This document shows positions 16,030-23,097 of a stretch of 64,000 nt of DNA, piece by piece. Position 1 is the first letter of the stretch. Each line of letters begins with the position of its first letter. The stretch comes from JBGANR01 sp044222225 (lineage in GTDB: Bacteria > Actinomycetota > Actinomycetes > Mycobacteriales > Mycobacteriaceae): the NCBI GenBank assembly GCA_044222225.1, contig JBGANR010000020.1:20840-84839 (forward strand), read 5' to 3'. The notes beneath the pieces were generated by a model that was not told the origin of the DNA, did not search any database, and saw nothing but the letters and a program-made list of their open reading frames with translations. Position numbers and translations under genes: made by a program.

Positions 16030-19000
16030 TCACCGGCGGCCTCCGGCCGAGGCGCCGCGGGTCGTGCGATCGCCCGGCCGTCGCCCGGTGTCCGCGATGC
16101 GAATCGGTCGGAGCTCGGCCACCACGGCATCCGGCTCGACGGACGTGCGCGATTCGCCCGCGTCCCACAGCCGTTGGTAGAGGCCGCCCGCGCGCGCGAG
16201 ATCGGCGTGCGAGCCGTACTCGACGATGCCGCCGCCCGCGACGACCGCGATCCGGTCGGCGCGGGCCGCCGTCGCCAACCGGTGCGCGACGATGACGGCC
16301 GTGCGGGTCCGCGCGAGCCGGGCGCCGGCGGCCAGGACGCGACTCTCGGTCGCCTCGTCGAGTGTCGCCGTCGCCTCGTCGAGCAGCAGGACGTCGGGGT
16401 CGGCCAATTCGGCGCGGGCGAGCGCGATGAGCTGACTCTGTCCGGCCGAGAGCCCGCGGCCGCGTTCGCCGATGGGGTGCAGCATGCCGCCGGGCAGACG
16501 CGCGATGACATCGGTGGCGCCGACGGCCGCCGCGGCGGCGGTGATCTCGGTGCGGGTGGCGTCGGGGCGTCCGAACGCGATGTTGTCGGCGACGGTGCCG
16601 GTGAACAGGTGGGGCTCCTGGGGCACGATGCCGATGCGGGCGCGCAGGTCCGGCGTCCGATACCCGCGGGCGTCTACGCCGTCGAGTAGGACGGCGCCGG
16701 AGGTCGGATCGTAGAACCTGGCGATGAGTTTGACGATCGTCGACTTGCCCGCGCCGGTGGGCCCGACGAGGGCGAGCGATCCGCCGGCCGGAATACGCAG
16801 GTCGACGCCGTGCAGCGCCTCCTGACGTGCGCCCGTGTATCGGAAGCCGACGCCGGCGAGCCGCACCTCACCCGTCTGTGGCGCGGGTTCGAGGCCCGGA
16901 GTCCGGTGGCCGTCGGCGGCGACACGAGGCCGGGGACGTGCCGGGGCGTCGGGGTCGTCGCGAAGTGAGGACTCCGTCCGCAGCAGCTCGCCGATGCGAC
17001 GCAGACCGACGGCCGCCTGCTGATAGCCGTCGAAGACCTGGGTGAGCTGCTGGACGGGGCCGAAGAGCATGCCGAGGTAGAGCACGAAGGCGACGAGCGC
17101 GCCCGCCGACAGCGACCCCGCGGCGAGGTGTGCCGCACCGATGCCGACCACGGCGGCCGTCGCGAGGTCGGCGGCGAACGTGATGAACGGGAAGTAGAGC
17201 GAGATCGCGCGCTGCGCACGCATCCGCTCGGCGACGTACTCGGCCGAACGCGCGGCGAGCACGGCGTTGCGCGCCGGCTCGGCCCGGTAGGCCTGGACCG
17301 TGCGCAGTCCGGTGAGCGCCTCCGTGAAGTCCGCGTTGACCGCGCTGACGACCTCTCGGGATCGGGTGTACGCGCGTCCGGACACCCGGGCGAACCAGAT
17401 GGTCGCGACCACGAGTACCGGGAGCACGGCGAGCAGGATGAGGGAGAGCGAGGGGTCGGTCGCGACGAGCGCGACCGCGACGCCGCCGACCGTGAGCGTC
17501 GCGACGACGGCCCCGGCGAGTCCCGTCTGCAGGAAGGTCGAGAGGGCGTCGACGTCCGTCGTCATCCGCGTCAGGATCCGGCCGGTGAGTTCGCGCTCGA
17601 AGAAGTCGAGGCCGAGTCGTTGCAGATGGGCGTAGCTGCGAACGCGGAGGCCGTAGAGCACGCCCTCGCCCGCGCGGGCGGCGGTGATCGTCTGGACGCT
17701 GCTCGCGACGAGCCCGATCGCGACCAGCACCACGCCGACGAGCGCAGCCGCGAGGACGGGGCCCGAGCGGTCGTCCGCCGCGGCGTCGGCGGTGACGCGC
17801 AGCAGTGACGGATAGCCGAGTGAGACGACGGCGTCGATTCCGATGAGCGCGATCGTGAGCAGGAGCAGAGCCCGGACGGGCCGGAGCACCTGACGCAGCG
17901 AGAATCCGCCGGTTCCGCGGCGGGCCTCGGCGTCGTCGATCGTCGGCGTCGCGACGGCCGGCGGCAGTGCGTCGACGTGTCGCCGCAGCTCCGGCAGCAG
18001 ATCGTCGTCGACGGGCCGGAGCGGCGGGTCCGCGGGCCAGAGGGCGGCGTCGGTCATGGTGCTCGCGGTGTCGTCACGGTCCGTGGTGAGAGCGCGGAAC
18101 TCCGGCGAGGAGACGGCCAGCTCGGCAGGTGTCCCCACGGCCGCGATGCGGCCTTCGGCCAGTACCGCGACACGATCGGCGTGCGCGAGCGTCGACGCCC
18201 GATGCGCGAGGACGAGCAGGGTGCGGCCGTCGGCGGTGAGCGAGCGGTGGACGGCGGCCTCGGTCTCCGCGTCGACGGCGGACGTCGCGTCGTCGAGGAC
18301 GAGGACGCGCGCATCGGACAGGAGGGCGCGGGCGAGGGCGATGCGTTGACGCTGGCCGCCCGAGAGCGTCAGGCCGCGCTCGCCGACCCGTGTCTCGTAG
18401 CCGTCGTCGAGATCGCGGATGAAGCCGTCGGCGGCGGCGCGACGAGCGGCGTCGACGATGTCGTCCCGGCTCGCGCCCGGACGTCCGAGCGCGATGTTGG
18501 CCGCGACCGTGTCGGAGAAGAGGAAGGGCTCGTCGAACACCGCGCCGACCGCGCCGCGCAGCTCGTCGCGCCCGAGTCCGGTGGTGTCCGTCTCGCGGCC
18601 GTCGGCGGTGGTCAGGGCGATGGCGCCCGCGTCGGGAGCGTAGAGACCGACGGCGAGACTCGCCAGGAGTGATTTGCCGCTGCCGGGTGGGCCGACGACG
18701 GCGACCGTCTCGCCGGGCGCGACGTCGAGGGTGACGCCGCGCAGCACATCGGCGTCGGGGAACGAGAGCGCGACGTCGCGCAGCCGCAGGCCGATCGGTC
18801 CCTCGGGGACGCGCCCCGCGGTGTGCGGACGAGGGTCCGCGGGCAGGTCGACGATCTCGTAGACCCGTTCGGCGGAGGCTCGGGCGAGCTGGGCGGTGAC
18901 GATCGTCATGGTGAGATGACGGGCGAGGGACGTCATGGCGAGGACGTACGTCGCGAACGCGAGCAGGGTGCCGGCCGTGATCCGGCCGTCGAGCGCGAGG

Positions 19001-19791
19001 ACGCCGCCGACGCCGATGACCCCCACCAGCCCGAGCTGCGGGATGGCGCTCATCGTCGCCGTGAACGGACCGTTGATCGCCGCGACCCGCAGCCGGCGGG
19101 CGTAGAGCCGTCGGCCGTGGTCGGCGAGCTCGTCGACCATCCGGCCCTCCTGGCCGAATCCCTTGACGACGCGGACGCCGGAGATCGTCTCCTCGACGTG
19201 CTGGGTGAGGTCCGAGCCGGCCTGCTGGGCTGTCCACGTCGCGGCGAGCATCCGGTTGCGCGTGCGCACCACCGTGACGGCGACCGCCGGCACGATGAGC
19301 AGGGCGACGAGCGTCAGCGGCGGCGACAGCCACGCCATGACGACGAGCGAGAGCACGACCTGCACCGCTGCGCCGAGCGCGAGCGGTGCCATCGCCAGAA
19401 TCCCCTGGATGAGTTGGAGATCGGTGATCGAGCGGGAGACGAGTTGTCCCGTGCTGAGACCGTCGGCCGTCCGCCCGCCGACGGCGAGCACCGAGCCGAG
19501 CAGATCCGTCCGCAGATCGTGCTGGACCGTGAGGGCGAGGCGGCCCGCCGTGACCCGGCGGACGAACTGGCCGAGGTAACGCAGCACCGCGAGCACCACC
19601 AGGGCGGCGACGACGGCGCCCAGCGCGACCCCGGGGTCGACGCCGGTCGCGCCGTCGACGGCCGCTCGGACGACGAGCGGCATCGCGAGGTCGACCGCGA
19701 CCGCCGCCGTCGTCCCCGTCAGCGCCGCCGCGAGCAGGCCGCCGTGCCGGGTGCACTGCCGCCACGTCCGGCGGATCCAGCAGCCGCTCAC
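16030..19791 (-). CDS. Fused heterodimer-type ABC exporter (TMD-NBD-TMD-NBD)
   Basis: A 1253-residue inner-membrane exporter in which both halves of a heterodimeric type IV ABC transporter are one polypeptide. TMD1 covers about residues 18-305. NBD1 has Walker A GPPGSGKS (367-374), signature LSGGQ (476-480) and Walker B VLVLDD with Asp501 instead of the catalytic Glu; the Q-loop reads VFDEPFLF, without Gln. TMD2 covers about 640-930. NBD2 has GPTGAGKS, a normal VPQEPHLF Q-loop, LLLDE with Glu, but signature LSAGQ. This is the pattern of one degenerate and one competent ATP site. In M. tuberculosis the two halves are separate (Rv1272c-Rv1273c, from memory). The GTG start overlaps the upstream stop by 4 nt. 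Substrate unknown; a lipid or drug is plausible. Confidence 0.93.
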   Translation of the reverse strand: MSGCWIRRTWRQCTRHGGLLAAALTGTTAAVAVDLAMPLVVRAAVDGATGVDPGVALGAVVAALVVLAVLRYLGQFVRRVTAGRLALTVQHDLRTDLLGSVLAVGGRTADGLSTGQLVSRSITDLQLIQGILAMAPLALGAAVQVVLSLVVMAWLSPPLTLVALLIVPAVAVTVVRTRNRMLAATWTAQQAGSDLTQHVEETISGVRVVKGFGQEGRMVDELADHGRRLYARRLRVAAINGPFTATMSAIPQLGLVGVIGVGGVLALDGRITAGTLLAFATYVLAMTSLARHLTMTIVTAQLARASAERVYEIVDLPADPRPHTAGRVPEGPIGLRLRDVALSFPDADVLRGVTLDVAPGETVAVVGPPGSGKSLLASLAVGLYAPDAGAIALTTADGRETDTTGLGRDELRGAVGAVFDEPFLFSDTVAANIALGRPGASRDDIVDAARRAAADGFIRDLDDGYETRVGERGLTLSGGQRQRIALARALLSDARVLVLDDATSAVDAETEAAVHRSLTADGRTLLVLAHRASTLAHADRVAVLAEGRIAAVGTPAELAVSSPEFRALTTDRDDTASTMTDAALWPADPPLRPVDDDLLPELRRHVDALPPAVATPTIDDAEARRGTGGFSLRQVLRPVRALLLLTIALIGIDAVVSLGYPSLLRVTADAAADDRSGPVLAAALVGVVLVAIGLVASSVQTITAARAGEGVLYGLRVRSYAHLQRLGLDFFERELTGRILTRMTTDVDALSTFLQTGLAGAVVATLTVGGVAVALVATDPSLSLILLAVLPVLVVATIWFARVSGRAYTRSREVVSAVNADFTEALTGLRTVQAYRAEPARNAVLAARSAEYVAERMRAQRAISLYFPFITFAADLATAAVVGIGAAHLAAGSLSAGALVAFVLYLGMLFGPVQQLTQVFDGYQQAAVGLRRIGELLRTESSLRDDPDAPARPRPRVAADGHRTPGLEPAPQTGEVRLAGVGFRYTGARQEALHGVDLRIPAGGSLALVGPTGAGKSTIVKLIARFYDPTSGAVLLDGVDARGYRTPDLRARIGIVPQEPHLFTGTVADNIAFGRPDATRTEITAAAAAVGATDVIARLPGGMLHPIGERGRGLSAGQSQLIALARAELADPDVLLLDEATATLDEATESRVLAAGARLARTRTAVIVAHRLATAARADRIAVVAGGGIVEYGSHADLARAGGLYQRLWDAGESRTSVEPDAVVAELRPIRIADTGRRPGDRTTRGASAGGRR

Positions 19792-20570
19792 GTCCAGGCC
19801 GAGCCGGGGTCGATCGTCCCGTCGACCACGGTGAGGTGGGCCCAGCTCCGCGGCGGCGGACCGTACGCGGAGCGGGCGTTGTCGACGATGACGCGGCCGA
19901 GTGCACGGTTGCCGATGCCGCCGACGACGGCGCCGATCCCGGCCGGGAGCAGCTTGCCGAAGACGAGCGGCGCCCGGTTGCGCAGCAGCCGCTTGACGAA
20001 CTGCTGCATCAGGCGCTTGTTGAGCCCGTTCAGCGAGGGAAGAGACACCGGCCCCTTGGCGATGCCCCGCAGCGAGGCGGCCTTGGCGCCGATCGCCGCG
20101 CCGGCCGTCTCCAGCCCGGCCTCGCCGAGGCAGACGGTGAGGATCAGCGCACTGCGCCGCGCGTCCTCACGCGGCGTGATGCCGTAGACCTCGGCGAGCG
20201 CGAGGGCGAAGAACGCCGCCGCGTCGAAGAAGACGGCCGTCTCGCCCGCGAGTGCGGCCATCGCGGCGATGGTTCCGACGCCCGGCAACGCCGCGGCGGC
20301 ACCGGTGCCCGCGCCCGTCGCGGTCACGGTGTGCAGGAAGTGCTTCTCGATGCGGGCGACGAGCTGTGCGGGGGACTCGCCGGGATGGTCGGCGCGCAGC
20401 TTGGCGACGTACCGCTGCGCGAGCCCGGCCTGGCTGCGTTGCGCGGCGTCGAACGCCTTGCCGACGGTGCGTGCCGTCAGACCGTTGCGATCCCGGCCTG
20501 CGGCCGGAACGACGGGTCCGCCGACTCCTTGAGCTCCGCCGGTGGGTCCGAACGGGGGTGTTGCGTTCAT
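19788..20570 (-). CDS. Unrecognised membrane-associated protein, between GST-like and ABC exporter genes
   Basis: A 260-residue protein I do not confidently recognise; it has some feel of the EcsC-like group. A Gly/Pro-rich N-terminus (about 1-30) is followed by a helical segment, then an Ala-rich hydrophobic region (about 90-135: TGAGTGAAAALPGVGTIAAM, AGETAVFFDAAAFFALALAE) and a second Gly/Ala-rich hydrophobic stretch near 205-225 (LLPAGIGAVVGGIGNRALG). It overlaps its neighbours by 4 nt on both sides (ATGA with the GST-like gene, GTGA with the exporter), so the three are translationally coupled and probably functionally linked. Confidence 0.65.
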   Translation of the reverse strand: MNATPPFGPTGGAQGVGGPVVPAAGRDRNGLTARTVGKAFDAAQRSQAGLAQRYVAKLRADHPGESPAQLVARIEKHFLHTVTATGAGTGAAAALPGVGTIAAMAALAGETAVFFDAAAFFALALAEVYGITPREDARRSALILTVCLGEAGLETAGAAIGAKAASLRGIAKGPVSLPSLNGLNKRLMQQFVKRLLRNRAPLVFGKLLPAGIGAVVGGIGNRALGRVIVDNARSAYGPPPRSWAHLTVVDGTIDPGSAWT

Positions 20571-21607
20571 GCTGCTCCCTCTCCTCCTGGTCGGCTGGGC
20601 ACCGACTCTCCCAACGGTGGCGGTCCCGGCGGTGTTCCCGTTCCGAACGCCGAGCCGCCGAGGCGTTCCCGACCGTGCGGTTCGAGCCAGCCCGAGAGGT
20701 CGGGGCCCGCGGGCACGATCCCGGTCGGGTTCAGGTCCCGGTGGACGACGTAGTAATGCCGCTTGATCTGGGCGAAATCGACGGTGTCGCCGAACCCCGG
20801 CGTCTGGAACAGGTCCCGCGCATAGGCCCAGAGCACATCGAGCTCGGTGAGCTTCTGCCGGTTGCACTTGAAGTGCCCGTGATAGACGGGATCGAAACGT
20901 ACCAGCGTCGTGAACAGCCTGACGTCGGCCTCGGTGACGTGGTCGCCGACGAGGTAGCGGCGAGTGGCGAGCCGCTCGGTGAGAATGTCGAGCGCGTCGA
21001 AGAGCCGGTGGTAGGCGGCGTCGTACGCGTCCTGCGTCGCCGCGAAGCCGCAGCGGTAGACGCCGTTGTTGACCTCGGTGTAGACGTGCCGGTCGATGGC
21101 GTCGATCTCGGCGCGCCACTCCTGCAGGTAGAGCTCCGGAGCACCCTCGCGACGGAAGGACCGCCATTCGGTGGAGAAGTCCAGCGTCATCTGCGCGAAG
21201 TCGTTGGTGACGACGGCACCGGTCCGCTCGTCGACGATCGCCGGCACGGTGATGCCGCGCGGATAGTCCGGATCACGCGCGAGATAGGCGTCCTTGAGCC
21301 GCGGGATGCGGAGCACCGGGTCGACACCGCCCGGGTCGAGGTCGAAGGTCCAGCTGTCGGCGTCGTGCGTCGGCCCGCACAGGCCGAGCGAGATCGCCTG
21401 CTCCAGACCGAGCAGACGCCGGACGATGAGCGCCCGGTTCGCCCACGGGCAGGCGCGTGCGGCGACGAGGCGATACCGGCCGGCCTCGACGGGGAATCCG
21501 TCGCGGCCGTCGGCGGTGATGCGCGTGGTGATGTACCTGGTGTCACGGACGAAGTCACGGCCGGTCTTCGACACGTAGACACCCTGCTCGGTCTGTTCCT
21601 CCTGCAT
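20567..21607 (-). CDS. Xi-class glutathione S-transferase / glutathionyl-hydroquinone reductase-like protein
   Basis: A 346-residue protein of the ECM4/YqjG type. Its thioredoxin-like N-domain carries the active-site motif ARACPWANRALIVRRLLGL (catalytic Cys about 53), then GPTHDADSWTF, TVPAIVDERTGAVVTND, and a helical C-domain with NNGVYRCGFA and HVTEADVRLF. Family enzymes strip glutathione from glutathionyl-hydroquinones. Actinobacteria of this order make mycothiol rather than glutathione, so the real thiol may differ. A Gly/Pro-rich tail of about 35 residues is added at the C-terminus. It heads an overlapping operon with a membrane protein and an ABC exporter. TACGGT ends 8 nt before the ATG. 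Confidence 0.9.
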   Translation of the reverse strand: MQEEQTEQGVYVSKTGRDFVRDTRYITTRITADGRDGFPVEAGRYRLVAARACPWANRALIVRRLLGLEQAISLGLCGPTHDADSWTFDLDPGGVDPVLRIPRLKDAYLARDPDYPRGITVPAIVDERTGAVVTNDFAQMTLDFSTEWRSFRREGAPELYLQEWRAEIDAIDRHVYTEVNNGVYRCGFAATQDAYDAAYHRLFDALDILTERLATRRYLVGDHVTEADVRLFTTLVRFDPVYHGHFKCNRQKLTELDVLWAYARDLFQTPGFGDTVDFAQIKRHYYVVHRDLNPTGIVPAGPDLSGWLEPHGRERLGGSAFGTGTPPGPPPLGESVPSRPGGEGAA

Positions 21608-21828
21608 GGTCAGTGACCGTACGCCGGGGGTCCGACAGAATGCGGTGGCGACGATGTGCGTCCGCGACCGTGTGACGCGGTCGCGGACGACGGTGGGCGG
21701 TGCGCCCGACGATTCTGTCGGTGGCCTTTCGTAGGGTGGTCATGAGCTTTCCGGCGGGCCGCGCGACGGCCGGATCCGGATACGGGGGCCCGCTTCATCG
21801 AGGCGGCGGAGAGGGTGAGGGGTGGATC
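21608..21828. promoter_or_regulatory. Divergent intergenic region with nested inverted repeats
   Basis: The outer arms CCGACAGAAT (21632-21641) and ATTCTGTCGG (21712-21721) are perfect complements 70 bp apart. Between them a tight hairpin GTCCGCGACCG / CGGTCGCGGAC (21660-21670 and 21678-21688, 7-nt loop) sits near the middle. The region separates the GST-exporter operon from the SbcD/SbcC-like pair. It could hold operators for a shared regulator, or a terminator-like structure insulating the two promoters. Confidence 0.5.
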
Positions 21829-23097
21829 GTGAGTCGACGGCGTGACGGCGGGTCTTCGCGACCGGACGTCGATCAGCCCGGCCTGTTCGATCAGCCGGGT
21901 CTGTTCGACATCCCGGGAACCGTCGAATCGCCCGCGGTCGACGACGCGCCGTCGGCCGGTGTGGCCGACTCCGTGCGCTTCGTCCACATCGCCGACGCGC
22001 AACTCGGCATGACGCGGCGGTTCCTCGGTGCCGAAGCACAGGCGCGATTCGCCGACGCGAGGCTGTCGGCGTTGGCGCGGGTGGGCGCGCTGGCGGCGTC
22101 GGCCGGGGCGGAGTTCGTCGTCGCCGCGGGCGACGTCTTCGACGCCAATCTCCTGCCGGGCACGGTCGTGCGCCGCGCGCTGGACGTGCTCGCCGGTTTC
22201 GACGTGCCGGTGTTCGTGCTGCCGGGCAACCACGATCCGTACGACGGTGCGAGCGTCTATCGCTCCGAGGTGTTCCGCGAGGCCTGCCCACCGGGAGTCC
22301 GGGTGCTCGCCGACGGCGAGCCGGTCGTGGTGCGTCCCGGCGTCGAGGTCGTCGGTGCGCCGTGGCACTCCAAGGTCCCGTCGGCGGAGCCGACCGGTGC
22401 CACGCTGTCGGCGTTGGAGCCCACGGACGGGGTGCGTGTCCTCGTCGCGCACGGCGCCGTCGACGTGCTCGAGCCGGGGGCGTCGTCCTCGGCCGTCGTC
22501 GTCGCGGACGTGGAGGCGGCGCTGGCCGCCGGCGTCGTGCAGTACGCCGCGCTCGGCGACCGTCATTCCGTGACGTCGGTCGGCGATACGGGCCGGATCT
22601 GGTATTCGGGTGCACCCGAGGTGACGGCCTTCGACGACAGGGAGAGCGATTCGGGGCACGCGCTGCTGGTGGACCTCTCGCGGGAACGGGTGCGCGTCGA
22701 ACGGCATCGGGTCGGCCGGTGGCGGTTCCGCCGCGTGCGGGCGGACGTCGCCGACAGCGCGGGGTTGCGTCGCGTCGTCGCCGAGCTGGAGGCGATGGCG
22801 GACAAGCCCGAGACGGTCGTCTCGCTTGCCGTGCGGGGCGTCGTCACCGTGGCCGAGCAGGCCGAGTTCGACGCCGCGATCGAGGCGTTCGGCGAGCGGT
22901 TCGCGGCGATCCACGTCTGGCGCCGGCATCACGATCTTCGGGCCATGCCGGACTTATCGGAGTTCGCCGACCTGGGGTTGCGTGGCTTCGCGGCGGCCGC
23001 CGTCGCCGATCTCGTCGCGCGTGGCACGGACGGCGACGACGCTGCGACCGATGCGCTCGGTCTGCTCTACCGGCTGCGGGCGGAGGTCGCGCGATGA
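21829..23097 (+). CDS. SbcD/Mre11-like DNA repair exonuclease subunit
   Basis: A 422-residue metallophosphoesterase predicted to be the nuclease partner of the SMC-like ATPase encoded next. Motifs run in Mre11 order: FVHIADAQLGMT (the usual DxH is DAQ), VVAAGDVFDANL, VLPGNHDPYDG, LVAHGAVDV and a late ALGDRHSVT where GxH would be. Several metal ligands are conserved but the first His is Gln. The GTG at 21829 with AGGGG 6 nt upstream is preferred; an in-frame ATG at 21742 would add 29 residues. The low-complexity N-terminus (DQPGLFDQPGLFDIPG) is unusual. The stop overlaps the next start (ATGA). I recall Rv1277 as the orthologue. Confidence 0.87.
   Translation: MSRRRDGGSSRPDVDQPGLFDQPGLFDIPGTVESPAVDDAPSAGVADSVRFVHIADAQLGMTRRFLGAEAQARFADARLSALARVGALAASAGAEFVVAAGDVFDANLLPGTVVRRALDVLAGFDVPVFVLPGNHDPYDGASVYRSEVFREACPPGVRVLADGEPVVVRPGVEVVGAPWHSKVPSAEPTGATLSALEPTDGVRVLVAHGAVDVLEPGASSSAVVVADVEAALAAGVVQYAALGDRHSVTSVGDTGRIWYSGAPEVTAFDDRESDSGHALLVDLSRERVRVERHRVGRWRFRRVRADVADSAGLRRVVAELEAMADKPETVVSLAVRGVVTVAEQAEFDAAIEAFGERFAAIHVWRRHHDLRAMPDLSEFADLGLRGFAAAAVADLVARGTDGDDAATDALGLLYRLRAEVAR

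Noticed and set aside
22362..23093. A long upstream extension of the SbcC-like ORF
   Set aside because: It overlaps the SbcD-like gene in another frame and is Arg/Gly shadow sequence; the ATG at 23094 with an ATGA overlap is the natural start.
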